DNA of 9,213 bases from NCBI GenBank assembly GCA_009699915.1, contig WLNG01000039.1, positions 1 to 9,213 of the forward strand. The letters run 5' to 3'. Shown here piece after piece: positions 1 to 6,920 of this stretch (its first letter is position 1; each line of letters begins with the position of its first letter). Source of the stretch: Actinomycetota bacterium (GTDB taxonomy: Bacteria; Actinomycetota; Thermoleophilia; Solirubrobacterales; Solirubrobacteraceae). The notes under the pieces are model-generated. The model was not told the DNA's origin, did not search any database, and saw only the letters and a program-made list of their open reading frames with translations. The translations under genes and the position numbers were made by a program.

Positions 1-1093
1 CGACTGCCGCACCTGCAAGGGGCGCTTCCGCGCCGACCACGTGGCCGACCTGCAGTGTCCGCAGAAGCCTTCGAAGTGCCCGGGCGAGGGGCCCGACTGC
101 GATCTCACGCAGGCGCGCGCCTTCAACCTCATGTTCCAGACCCACGTGGGGCCGGTTCAGGACACGGCGTCGGTCGCCTACCTGCGCCCAGAGACCGCGC
201 AGGGCATCTTCATCAACTTCAAGAACGTCCTGCAGTTCTCCCGCAAGAAGCCGCCGTTCGGCATCGCGCAGGTCGGCAAGTCATTCCGCAACGAGATCAC
301 CCCCGGCAACTTCATCTTCCGCACGCGCGAGTTCGAGCAGATGGAGATGGAGTTCTTCGTCCCACCGGACGAGGCGGATCGGTGGTACCGGTATTGGATC
401 GAGGAGCGCCGCAACTGGTACACCGGCCTCGGCATCCGGCCCGACCACCTCGAGGTGCGCGCCCACGCGGCCGACGAGCTCTCGCACTACTCCTCCGGCA
501 CCAGCGACGTGGAGTACCTCTTCCCGATCGGCTGGAGCGAGCTCGAAGGGATCGCCAACCGCGGCTGCTTCGACCTCACGCAGCACACCGAGTTCTCAGG
601 CGAGAAGCTTGAGTACTTCGATCAGGCAACCGGCGAGCGCTACGTCCCGCATGTGATCGAGCCGGCCGCAGGCGCCGATCGCGCGACGCTCGCCTTCCTC
701 GTCGACTCCTATGACGAGGAGGAGGTCGAGGGCGAGATGCGCACGGTGCTGCGCCTCCACCCGCGTCTGGCGCCCGTGAAGGTCGCCGTCCTGCCGCTGG
801 TGCGCAAGGACGGCCAGCCGGAGATCGCCCGCGAGATCCACGACCTGCTGCGCGGTGCGATGCAGAGCGAGTACGACGAGGGCGGCTCGATCGGTAAGCG
901 CTACCGCCGCCAGGATGAAATCGGGACGCCGTGGTGCGTGACGGTGGACCACCAGTCCATCGAGGACCGCACGGTGACGGTGCGCGACCGCGACTCCCTC
1001 AACCAGGATCGCGTCGCGATCGACGATCTCCCCGCGCTCTTCGGGGGCCGCCTCGCGGCCCCGTGGACGACGCCGAAGCTCGCGGGCGCCTAG
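1..1093 (+). CDS. glyS: Glycyl-tRNA synthetase, class II (5' end outside window)
   Basis: Charges tRNA-Gly with glycine using ATP, in the cytoplasm. The reading frame is open from base 2, so the start lies to the left; 363 residues are visible. In order: a cysteine-rich insert (CRTCK near residues 2-6, then cysteines at about 19, 26 and 33) that resembles a metal-binding insertion; the catalytic stretch with RPETAQGIF; class II motif 2 (FRNEITPGNF, about 96-105, followed by FRTREFEQMEMEFF); the motif 3 region VIEPAAGADRATLAFL; and the C-terminal anticodon-binding domain beginning at LAPVKVAVLPL and ending with the conserved GTPWCVTVD and VTVRDRDS blocks. This is the single-chain homodimeric type, not the alpha2beta2 GlyQ/GlyS type. 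The TAG stop (1091-1093) is shared on the opposite strand with the stop of the convergent membrane-protein gene. The symbol glyS (glyQS in some schemes) is naming convention. The GTG at 41 is an internal valine, not a start. Confidence 0.96.
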   Translation, partial: DCRTCKGRFRADHVADLQCPQKPSKCPGEGPDCDLTQARAFNLMFQTHVGPVQDTASVAYLRPETAQGIFINFKNVLQFSRKKPPFGIAQVGKSFRNEITPGNFIFRTREFEQMEMEFFVPPDEADRWYRYWIEERRNWYTGLGIRPDHLEVRAHAADELSHYSSGTSDVEYLFPIGWSELEGIANRGCFDLTQHTEFSGEKLEYFDQATGERYVPHVIEPAAGADRATLAFLVDSYDEEEVEGEMRTVLRLHPRLAPVKVAVLPLVRKDGQPEIAREIHDLLRGAMQSEYDEGGSIGKRYRRQDEIGTPWCVTVDHQSIEDRTVTVRDRDSLNQDRVAIDDLPALFGGRLAAPWTTPKLAGA

Positions 1094-1096
1094 GCG
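1087..1096. repeat. 10-bp palindrome holding both convergent stop codons
   Basis: CGCCTAGGCG is a perfect palindrome. Its central CTAG supplies the TAG stop of glyS on the plus strand and the TAG stop of the membrane-protein gene on the minus strand, so the two genes overlap by 4 bp tail to tail. There is no spacer for a conventional terminator. The palindrome is too compact to form a strong hairpin by itself. Confidence 0.6.
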
Positions 1097-1539
1097 TCGT
1101 CGCCGGGCGCCGGAGTCTCGGCTGCGGCGCCGGCATCGGCCGGCGCGGTCGTCGAGACGTAGTCGAACTCCTCCTCGGCGCCGAAGAGGAGATCGAGCAC
1201 CTTGCCGCGCAGATCCTCGCTGAGCACGAGCGCCAGCACCGAGCCGGCCACGAGCAGGACGAAGCCCTTCAGCAGCGGGTGTCCCTTCGGACGCTCCACC
1301 AGGCGCCCGCGGGCGTCGGCGATGCTCTGCGCTGCCTGCGCGACGCTCGCGTGGAGCTTCGCATCATCGAAGATCGCGCTGCCGAGATTGTCGGACCTGC
1401 GTGCGCGCTCGAACGCCTTGCGGGCTGCCTCATAGGCGCCGCGCGCGTCGTCGCGGATCTCCGGGTCCTGGGCGAGCTTGCGCAGGTACGGGTTGGCGAG
1501 CAGGTCCTGCAGGTTCTTCGTCGCGCGTGTGTCGGCCAT
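1090..1539 (-). CDS. Single-pass membrane protein of unknown function, last gene of the Lon operon
   Basis: 149 residues from the ATG at 1539. I chose this over the in-frame start at 1572, which would overlap the lon stop, because GAGGAG lies just upstream (minus strand 1549-1544, 4 nt from the ATG). Residues 1-85 are charged and probably helical (NPYLRKLAQDPEIRDDARGAYEAARKAFERA and following). One hydrophobic segment at about 93-107 (FVLLVAGSVLALVLS) should cross the membrane. It is followed by LRGKVLDLLFGAEEEFDYVS and a low-complexity Ala/Pro/acidic tail. Not a recognised enzyme. Similar small proteins with an LFGAEEEF-like stretch after the helix seem familiar to me from related actinobacteria, but I cannot name a family. 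Its position 13 bp after lon suggests co-expression with Lon. A role as Lon partner, membrane anchor or substrate would be speculation. Confidence 0.82.
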   Translation of the reverse strand: MADTRATKNLQDLLANPYLRKLAQDPEIRDDARGAYEAARKAFERARRSDNLGSAIFDDAKLHASVAQAAQSIADARGRLVERPKGHPLLKGFVLLVAGSVLALVLSEDLRGKVLDLLFGAEEEFDYVSTTAPADAGAAAETPAPGDDA

Positions 1540-1543
1540 GATG

Positions 1544-1549
1544 CTCCTC
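1544..1549 (-). promoter_or_regulatory. Ribosome binding site of the membrane-protein gene
   Basis: GAGGAG on the minus strand, 4 nt before the ATG at 1539 and inside the 13-bp gap after the lon TAG. It fixes the start of the downstream gene at 1539 rather than at 1572. Confidence 0.6.
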
Positions 1550-1552
1550 AGT

Positions 1553-4006
1553 CTACCCCGGCTCGCCACCAAGGGAAGCGGCAGCTGCGTCAGGCGCCCG
1601 AGCCACCCCGCGCGCCGGTTCCAGCGCCGCGTTCAGGACCTCGCGCACATCGTCCACGAACAGGAACGACAGGTGTCGGCGCAGATGCTCGGGGATGTCC
1701 TCGATATCGGCCTCGTTGGCCGCCGGCGCGATCACCATGCGAATGCCGTTGCGCTGCGCGGCCAGCGCCTTCTCCTTGAGCCCGCCGATCGGCAGCACCT
1801 GGCCTGTCAGGGTCACCTCGCCGGTCATCGCCACATCCCCGCTCACCGGGCGGCCGGAGAGGAGCGAAGCCAGCGCCGTCGTCATCGTGATCCCCGCGCT
1901 GGGACCGTCCTTGGGGATCGCGCCCGCGGGCACGTGGAGGTGCAGGTCGTGCGTGGCGAACCAGTCGTCCTCGACCCCGGGGGCGATCTCGGCCGCATGG
2001 CCGCGCACGAAGGTCAGCGCCGCCTGTGCCGACTCGCGCATGACCTCGCCGAGCTGGCCGGTGATCGTGAGACCGCCCTTGCCCGGCATCGCAGCGGCTT
2101 CGATGAAGAGCACGTCACCGCCGACCGGCGTCCAGGCGAGCCCGGTCGCGACGCCCGGCTCGCGTGTGCGTCGACGGGCCTCCTCATGGAAGCGGGCCTT
2201 GCCGAGCAGCTCGCGCGCGCGCTCCTCGCCGATCGCGATCCGCTTGGCGGGCCGCCGCCCCCCGCTCTCGGCGATCTCCCGCGCCACGCGCCGGCAGACG
2301 GTGCCGATCACGCGCTCGAGCCCGCGCACCCCCGCCTCGCGGGTGTAGTCGGTGATGATCGCCTTGAGCGCGCCATCGGAGAAGGAGATCCAGCTCTTCT
2401 TCAGTCCGTTGCGCTCGATCTGGCGCGGCACGAGATACCGCTTGGCGATCTGCAGCTTCTCGTCGGCGGTGTAACCCGCGAGCTGGATCACCTCCATGCG
2501 GTCGAGCAGCGGCCGCGGGATCGTGTCGAGCGTGTTCGCGGTCGTCAGGAACATGACGTCCGTGAGATCGAACGGGACATCGAGGTAATGATCGCGGAAG
2601 GTCGCGTTCTGCTCCGGATCGAGGACCTCGAGCATCGCGCTGGCGGGATCGCCGCGCCAGTCGCTGCCCATCTTGTCGATCTCATCGATCATGAACAGCG
2701 GGTTCCTCGACCCCGCGTCGCGCAGCGCCCGCATGATCGTCCCCGGCATCGCCCCGATGTAGGTCCGCCGATGGCCGCGGATCTCCGACTCGTCACGCAC
2801 GCCGCCGGCGCTGATGCGCTCGAACTCGCGCCCGAGCGCCTTCGCGATCGAGCGGCCGATCGAAGTTTTGCCGACGCCGGGAGGGCCGACGAGGCAGAGG
2901 ATCGATCCGGCCGGCTGCTCCCCGGCGGCTGCCGTGAGCTGTCGCACCGCGAGGAATTCGATGATGCGGTCCTTCACCTGCTCGATGTCGTAGTGGTCCT
3001 CGTCCAGTACTGCGCGGGCGTGCTGCAGATCGAGGTTGTCGGTCGTGCTCACCGCCCATGGCAGTTCGGCGAGCCATTCGAGATAGGTGCGGATGACGCC
3101 GTATTCAGCGGCCTGCGGCGGCAGGCTCTCCAGTCGCCGCAGCTCGCGATCGGCCTGCGCACGCGCATCCTCGGGGAGTCGCGCTGCGTCGAGCTGCTCG
3201 CGCAGCGTCGCGGCCTCGGCCGCCGCCTCGTCGAACTCCCCGAGCTCCACCTGGATCGCCTTGAGCTGCTGACGCAGCACGAACTCGCGCTGGCCCTTCT
3301 CGAGCTCGGACTGGACCTGCGACTGGATCTTCGAACCGATCTGGATGACCTCGGCCTCACGCGCGAGGATCTCGGCGAGGCGTCTCAGGCGCCGCTGCAC
3401 GTCGGGCTCCTCGAGCAGCCCCTGCTTCTCCTCGGTCTTCAGGCGCAGCGACCCAGCGATTAGATTGGCCAGCGTGACCGCGTCGTCGATGTTGGCGACC
3501 GCGACCTGGAGCTCCTCCGGGAGATAAGGGACCTGCTCGACGATCTCGGCGAAGGTCTGCTGGACGTTGCGCTCGAGGGCCGTGAGCTCGGGCGACTCGC
3601 GCAGGACGTCCGGAAGCTCGGTGATCTGCGCCACGAGGTAGGGCGTCTCACGCACCCAGCCGTCGATGCGCACGCGCTCGGCGCCCTGGACGAGGATGCG
3701 CAGACTGCCGTCCGGCACCTTCATCATGCGCGCGATCGAGCCGACCACGCCGACGTCGTACAGCTGGTCCGGGCCCGGCGACTCGGTCTGTGTATCGCGC
3801 GCGGCGACCATCACGAGCATGCGGTCGCCGGCGAGCACGTCGTCCACGAGCTTCACCGACCGCTCCTGTCCGATTGCCAGTGGGATCAGCGTGTCCGGCA
3901 GCGCGACCGTCTCGCGCAGCGGCAGCACCGGCAGCTCCGCCGGCAGCGGGCGCTGGCCTCCGACCTCGACGATCCGGCCGACGCCGTCGTGCGTGAGCTC
4001 AATCAT
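1553..4006 (-). CDS. lon: ATP-dependent protease Lon (LonA type)
   Basis: Cytoplasmic AAA+ serine protease that unfolds and degrades misfolded and regulatory proteins; 817 residues, a normal LonA length. In order: N-terminal LON substrate-binding domain (about 24-205, [13 protein letters not shown]), a coiled-coil/helical segment (about 205-350, rich in Glu, Arg and Gln), the AAA+ module with Walker A GPPGVGKT (374-381), Walker B LFMIDEID (437-444) and [18 protein letters not shown], and the C-terminal protease domain with the Ser-Lys dyad: Ser703 in PKDGPSAG and Lys746 in GGLKEK. The 43-residue Ser-Lys spacing equals that of E. coli Lon (S679/K722). All catalytic parts look intact. The ATG overlaps the hsp20 TGA as ATGA, so translation is probably coupled. 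I see no separate promoter, HAIR or CIRCE element inside the operon. Confidence 0.97.
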   Translation of the reverse strand: MIELTHDGVGRIVEVGGQRPLPAELPVLPLRETVALPDTLIPLAIGQERSVKLVDDVLAGDRMLVMVAARDTQTESPGPDQLYDVGVVGSIARMMKVPDGSLRILVQGAERVRIDGWVRETPYLVAQITELPDVLRESPELTALERNVQQTFAEIVEQVPYLPEELQVAVANIDDAVTLANLIAGSLRLKTEEKQGLLEEPDVQRRLRRLAEILAREAEVIQIGSKIQSQVQSELEKGQREFVLRQQLKAIQVELGEFDEAAAEAATLREQLDAARLPEDARAQADRELRRLESLPPQAAEYGVIRTYLEWLAELPWAVSTTDNLDLQHARAVLDEDHYDIEQVKDRIIEFLAVRQLTAAAGEQPAGSILCLVGPPGVGKTSIGRSIAKALGREFERISAGGVRDESEIRGHRRTYIGAMPGTIMRALRDAGSRNPLFMIDEIDKMGSDWRGDPASAMLEVLDPEQNATFRDHYLDVPFDLTDVMFLTTANTLDTIPRPLLDRMEVIQLAGYTADEKLQIAKRYLVPRQIERNGLKKSWISFSDGALKAIITDYTREAGVRGLERVIGTVCRRVAREIAESGGRRPAKRIAIGEERARELLGKARFHEEARRRTREPGVATGLAWTPVGGDVLFIEAAAMPGKGGLTITGQLGEVMRESAQAALTFVRGHAAEIAPGVEDDWFATHDLHLHVPAGAIPKDGPSAGITMTTALASLLSGRPVSGDVAMTGEVTLTGQVLPIGGLKEKALAAQRNGIRMVIAPAANEADIEDIPEHLRRHLSFLFVDDVREVLNAALEPARGVARAPDAAAASLGGEPG

Positions 4007-4485
4007 GGGCGCTGGCCCTCGCCGCCGCGCGTCTCGATCCGCACGCTGCGGGCGACGCGCTCGGACGGCACGAGCGGCAGCTCGATCCGCAGGATGCCGT
4101 CGAGGTAGGTGGCGCGCGCCTCGTCGGCGGCGACGTCGGCGCCGAGCGCAATCACACGCCGGAACGGTCCGAAATCGATCTCCAACTGCTGGTAGGCGCG
4201 TCCCTCCTCGACGTCCGGGCGCCGGTGACCGCAGATCACGAGCTCGCGCCCGACCACCTCCAGCGTGACCTCCGCCGGATCGATCCCGGCGAGCTCGGCG
4301 TGCAGCACCGCGCGCGGCGGGTCGCCCTCGTAGAAGACGTCAACCGCCGGAGAGAACCCGCCGCGTTGGCGGCCGTGCAGAGCCCTGCGGCCGAAGACGT
4401 CGCCGAAGAGCTCGTCCATTTCCCGGCGCATGCGCTCGAAGTTTGCGAAGAGGTCCCGTTCCGACACACCCCGCGAGATACCCAC
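4003..4485 (-). CDS. Small heat-shock protein, Hsp20/alpha-crystallin family
   Basis: ATP-independent holdase that binds unfolding proteins and keeps them from aggregating; acts in the cytoplasm as an oligomer. 160 residues. A short helical N-terminus (RDLFANFERMRREMDELFGDVFG) is followed by an alpha-crystallin domain at about 45-138. This contains FSPAVDVFYEGD, the strand AELAGIDPAEVTLEVVGRE and the family signature around YLDGILRIELP (A-x-x-x-G-I-L type). A VRI triplet near residues 148-150 may be the C-terminal I-x-I anchoring motif. The gene overlaps lon by 4 bp (ATGA), so holdase and protease are made together. The start is uncertain. GTG at 4485 has no good ribosome binding site, and GTG at 4467 (giving VSERDLF, trimming six residues) resembles typical Hsp20 N-termini better. 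The gene starts 23 bp after the MBL stop codon. Confidence 0.93.
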   Translation of the reverse strand: MGISRGVSERDLFANFERMRREMDELFGDVFGRRALHGRQRGGFSPAVDVFYEGDPPRAVLHAELAGIDPAEVTLEVVGRELVICGHRRPDVEEGRAYQQLEIDFGPFRRVIALGADVAADEARATYLDGILRIELPLVPSERVARSVRIETRGGEGQRP

Positions 4486-4508
4486 ACAGTCGCGTTCGCG
4501 ACCGCCCT

Positions 4509-5267
4509 TCAGAGCTCCAGAACAGCTCCTCCGCGCGCCAGCTCCACCGGGCCGCCAAACGCCTGCGCTGCCGCCTCCTGCTGCGCCCCCGCATCAAGCT
4601 CATCGCTGAAGTGCGTCAGCACGACGCGGCGCGCTCCGGCGCGGCGCGCGTGGTCTCCAGCCTCTGCGGCGGTCAGATGCCCTGCGAACCCATCCGGGGC
4701 GGGCTCGGTGAGCGTCGCCTCGATCAGCAGCAGGTCGGTATCGCGAGCGAAGTCGACGAGCGCATCGTTGGGCCCGCAGTCCGCGGAGAAGGTGAACCGC
4801 GGGCCGCCGCCGGTGGGAGTCAACTCGACCGCGTTTGCGTCGATGTAGTGCGGGACCGGCGCGAAGCGCGCCCGCAGGTCACCGACCACGAGCCGGTCGG
4901 CGGGGTCGTACTGCGTGATCCGAAATGCTCCTTCGACGAGCTCTGGGTTCCCCCAGAGCGTGCCGAGCGCCCGCAGCAGCTCGAGGGCGCCGGGCGGGAC
5001 GAGCAACTCGGGCTGCTCCCTGCCGCCGCCCGGACCGTAGGTGAGCGCGTAGGCGAACGGGATGAGATCAAGGCAGTGGTCGGCGTGCGGGTGGCTGAGC
5101 AGAACGTGGCCGACCTCGCGGTAGTCGAGCACCTCGCGCAGCTTCGCGAAGACGCCATTGCCGCAATCGAGGAGCACCGTCGTGCCGTCCTCCTGGACGA
5201 GATATCCGCTGCAGGCCCCACCAGCGTCCTGCCAGGAGGGGGACTTGCCGAGAATGGTGATGCGCAA
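4509..5267 (-). CDS. MBL-fold metal-dependent hydrolase (RNase Z / Rv1339-like)
   Basis: 252 residues from a TTG start at 5267, chosen because AAGGAGG lies 9 nt upstream and translation then begins MRITILG, the usual first strand of this family. The frame stays open another 230 codons upstream, but that part is antisense to the antiporter gene. The metal-binding residues of the metallo-beta-lactamase fold are visible: H59-x-H61-x-D63-H64 in LLSHPHADHCLDL, H140, D163 (FSADCG) and H219 (VLTHF). His197 in GHLTAAEAG matches the position of the catalytic histidine of RNase Z-type enzymes. The pattern SHxHADHCLDL and the overall length resemble M. tuberculosis Rv1339, reported as an atypical cyclic-nucleotide phosphodiesterase, as well as COG1234 proteins. 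The substrate (cyclic nucleotide, tRNA 3' end or another phosphodiester) cannot be decided here. First gene of the hsp20-lon run. Confidence 0.9.
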   Translation of the reverse strand: MRITILGKSPSWQDAGGACSGYLVQEDGTTVLLDCGNGVFAKLREVLDYREVGHVLLSHPHADHCLDLIPFAYALTYGPGGGREQPELLVPPGALELLRALGTLWGNPELVEGAFRITQYDPADRLVVGDLRARFAPVPHYIDANAVELTPTGGGPRFTFSADCGPNDALVDFARDTDLLLIEATLTEPAPDGFAGHLTAAEAGDHARRAGARRVVLTHFSDELDAGAQQEAAAQAFGGPVELARGGAVLEL

Positions 5268-5274
5268 CCGCCCA

Positions 5275-5283
5275 CTCCTCCTT
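5275..5283 (-). promoter_or_regulatory. Strong Shine-Dalgarno for the MBL-fold gene
   Basis: Minus-strand AAGGAGGAG, nearly a full anti-16S match, with 9 nt between AAGGAGG and the TTG at 5267. It decides the non-ATG start of the hydrolase. A GTG overlapping this site is in another frame. Confidence 0.75.
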
Positions 5284-5301
5284 GATCGGTCCGAACGTGG
5301 G

Positions 5302-5307
5302 ATTCTA
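5302..5307 (-). promoter_or_regulatory. Putative -10 box for the MBL-hsp20-lon operon
   Basis: Minus-strand TAGAAT matches the TATAAT consensus at five of six positions and lies about 20 nt upstream of the Shine-Dalgarno site, within the 46-bp divergent gap. I see no convincing TTGACA-like -35 at 16-18 bp spacing (the bases there fall inside the antiporter coding region), so this is only a candidate. Confidence 0.35.
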
Positions 5308-5313
5308 CGCAGC

Positions 5314-6504
5314 GTGGAGCCACTTCGCATCCTCACGGGGATCCCGCTCGCATCCGCCGGACCCACCGCCGGCGTTCTGCTCGCACTGTTCGCGGTGCTG
5401 CTCGCCGCGAAGATCGGGGCCGAACTCTTCAAGCGGATCGGACAGCCGACGCTGATCGGCGAGATCCTCGCCGGAGTGGTGATCGGCCCGTCCGTGCTCG
5501 GTCTGGTCCACCCCGGCGAGACGTTGCAGGTCTTCGCCGATCTGGGCGTGGTCTTCCTGCTCTTCTGGGTCGGCCTGGAGACGCGACTCTCGGACATTCG
5601 CGAGGTGGGCGGCATCGCGACGCGCGTCGGCGTACTCGGGATGATTCTGCCGCTGGTGGCAGGGTTCGGTGCGGCGAAGGCCTTCGGCGACAGCACCGAG
5701 ACGAGCCTCTTCGTCGGCGCCTCGCTCGTAGCGACGAGCGTGGGGATCACCTCTGCTGTGCTGATCGGCCTCGGCGTCCTCAAGACGCGCGCAGCCAGGA
5801 CGATCCTCGGCGCGGCGGTGATCGACGACATCCTCGCGATGGTGCTGCTCGCCGTCGCGACCGGGATCGCGACGGAGGGGAACGTCGACGTCGCCTCGAT
5901 CGCGATCGTCCTCGCGATAGCCGTGGCGTTCGTGGTCTTCGTCGGACTCGGCGGGACCCGCATCGTCGCCCGTTGGCCCGACGTCTTTCATGCCCCGCGC
6001 TTCTCCGAATCTCCGCTGCTGCCGGCAGTGATCCTCTGCCTCGGCCTAGCGGCGGTCTCGGCCCAGATCGGCCTCGCAGCGATCATCGGGGCCTTCCTCG
6101 CCGGCATGATCGTCGCCGAGACGCGCGATCGTCACGACTTCGAGGCGGAGATCCAGCCGCTCTACGCCTTCTTCCCACCGTTCTTCTTCGTCTTCATCGG
6201 TTTGAGCGTCGACATCGCCGCCTTCGCGGACCTCGAAGTCCTCGCGGCGCTGGCGGGCATCACGCTGCTGGCGATCGTCACGAAGTTCGCGGGTGCGTGG
6301 ATCGCGGCGCGCCCGCTCGGGCGCCGTGACGCTGCGATCGTCGGGGTCGGCATGGTGCCGCGCGGGGAGGTCGGGATCATCGTCGCCGGGATCGGTGCGA
6401 CCTCCGGGGTGATCTCGCAGAACCTCTTCACCGTGATCGTCGGGATGTCGATCCTGACGACGCTCGTCGTGCCGCCGCTGCTGCGACGGGTGCTGAAGAC
6501 CTGA
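5314..6504 (+). CDS. CPA2-family Na+(K+)/H+ antiporter, transmembrane domain only
   Basis: Exchanges monovalent cations for protons across the cytoplasmic membrane, for pH and salt homeostasis. 396 residues from GTG 5314, with about a dozen hydrophobic segments from LLALFAVLL near residue 22 to LTTLVVPPLL near 385. Family marks: GQPTLIGEILAGVVIGPSVLG, the likely unwound helix stretch ATSVGITSAVL (140-150), the ion-binding pair Asp171-Asp172 in GAAVIDDILAMVLLA, and Lys324 in IVTKFAGAWIAARPLG. A paired aspartate plus this lysine is typical of electrogenic CPA2 members such as NapA and NhaA; that assignment is inference. There is no C-terminal TrkA/RCK nucleotide-sensing domain, unlike KefB/KefC. 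The start is uncertain: GTG 5314 lacks a clear ribosome binding site, and ATG 5254 would overlap the divergent hydrolase gene. It ends 10 bp from the convergent small gene. Confidence 0.92.
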   Translation: MEPLRILTGIPLASAGPTAGVLLALFAVLLAAKIGAELFKRIGQPTLIGEILAGVVIGPSVLGLVHPGETLQVFADLGVVFLLFWVGLETRLSDIREVGGIATRVGVLGMILPLVAGFGAAKAFGDSTETSLFVGASLVATSVGITSAVLIGLGVLKTRAARTILGAAVIDDILAMVLLAVATGIATEGNVDVASIAIVLAIAVAFVVFVGLGGTRIVARWPDVFHAPRFSESPLLPAVILCLGLAAVSAQIGLAAIIGAFLAGMIVAETRDRHDFEAEIQPLYAFFPPFFFVFIGLSVDIAAFADLEVLAALAGITLLAIVTKFAGAWIAARPLGRRDAAIVGVGMVPRGEVGIIVAGIGATSGVISQNLFTVIVGMSILTTLVVPPLLRRVLKT

Positions 6505-6510
6505 GCGGGG

Positions 6511-6523
6511 GCCGTCAGACGGC
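6511..6523. repeat. 13-bp inverted repeat centred on a stop codon
   Basis: GCCGTC-A-GACGGC: 6-bp perfect arms around a single A. The minus-strand TGA stop of the small four-cysteine gene (6517-6515) sits in the middle. It lies in the 10-bp gap after the antiporter stop and at the tail of the convergent gene. As RNA it could form at most a 4-bp stem with a 5-nt loop, so a terminator role is doubtful. Confidence 0.4.
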
Positions 6524-6748
6524 GTGCAGCGCGGCCTGCTCGTCGGCCGTCGGGAAGGCCCAGGAAGCCCGCACCTGCCGCTCCTGCCGGAACACGAAGC
6601 GCATCTGGCGCGGTGGGCGCAGCCCCTCGGGATGGTCCGGGCGGAAGGTCACGCACGGGGCGGCGAGGTCGAGCGCACAGAGCATGTTGCGCTGGAAGAA
6701 GCAGGCATCGCAGGATGCCTTCGCCGTCGTCGCCCTCGTCCTGCCCAT
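6515..6748 (-). CDS. Small four-cysteine protein of unknown function
   Basis: 77 residues from the ATG at 6748; GGAGGGG lies 10-16 nt upstream on the minus strand. The frame continues further upstream, but that is antisense to the SDR gene. Four cysteines lie in the first half, C13-x2-C16-x7-C24-x7-C32 (SCDACFFQRNMLCALDLAAPC), a spacing that could bind zinc or an Fe-S cluster. The second half (RPPRQMRFVFRQERQVRASWAFPTADEQAAL) is basic and then aromatic/acidic. There is no signal peptide or membrane helix. I know no function; related small proteins with CxxCFF and FRP elements seem familiar from related actinobacteria, but this is memory, not a search. Convergent with the antiporter and divergent from the SDR gene, so it is probably transcribed alone. 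Confidence 0.75.
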   Translation of the reverse strand: MGRTRATTAKASCDACFFQRNMLCALDLAAPCVTFRPDHPEGLRPPRQMRFVFRQERQVRASWAFPTADEQAALHAV

Positions 6749-6920
6749 GTCTGCCCCGCCCCTCCAGATGGTCGTTCGTGCTGCAGTGAGGCAGCGAAGC
6801 ACACCGACCGACCGCGCGCTCCCTCGCTTCCCGCTCAGCGCAGGTTTTTCTCCGCGCGCGGGCCCGGGCGCACCTCGCAAATCGGGCGATTCGGCGCGCT
6901 CGCCCGTAGCCTGAGTCACG
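6749..6920. other. Divergent intergenic region
   Basis: 172 bp between the small four-cysteine gene and the SDR gene, so it must hold promoters for both. Visible in it: a weak 5-bp hairpin (GCTGC at 6780-6784 with GCAGC at 6791-6795), a T-run at 6845-6849, and a TAGCCT hexamer at 6907-6912. I see no clear -35/-10 pair, RNA gene or additional reading frame that I would support. Confidence 0.5.
6907..6912 (+). promoter_or_regulatory. Possible -10 element of a leaderless SDR transcript
   Basis: TAGCCT has the TANNNT form and ends 8 nt before the ATG at 6921. That is the spacing expected when transcription starts at or next to the start codon. No Shine-Dalgarno sequence is seen in the intervening GAGTCACG. 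No -35 match was found. Leaderless genes are common in actinobacteria, but this is only suggestive. Confidence 0.3.

Noticed and set aside
1085..1111. Two GGCGCC copies (1085-1090 and 1106-1111) that could pair as a terminator for glyS
   Set aside because: GGCGCC is itself palindromic and common in this composition; the second copy lies inside the convergent gene, and no T-tract follows.
1478..3463. A 661-codon open frame on the plus strand opposite lon
   Set aside because: It is antisense to a fully conserved Lon protein; its translation is Arg/His/Asp/Leu-rich with no recognisable domain, as expected for a complementary frame in GC-rich DNA.
4443..5285. 280-codon plus-strand open frame opposite the MBL-fold gene
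   Set aside because: Antisense shadow; the opposite strand carries the complete metal-binding motif set.
5268..5963. 230-codon upstream extension of the MBL-fold reading frame
   Set aside because: It is antisense to the antiporter; the composition (Ser/Arg/Thr/Pro-rich) is shadow-like, and AAGGAGG with TTG 5267 gives a proper family N-terminus.
6780..6795. Small hairpin GCTGC-AGTGAG-GCAGC
   Set aside because: Only 5 bp of stem in GC-rich DNA, with no T-run or nearby promoter; expected by chance.
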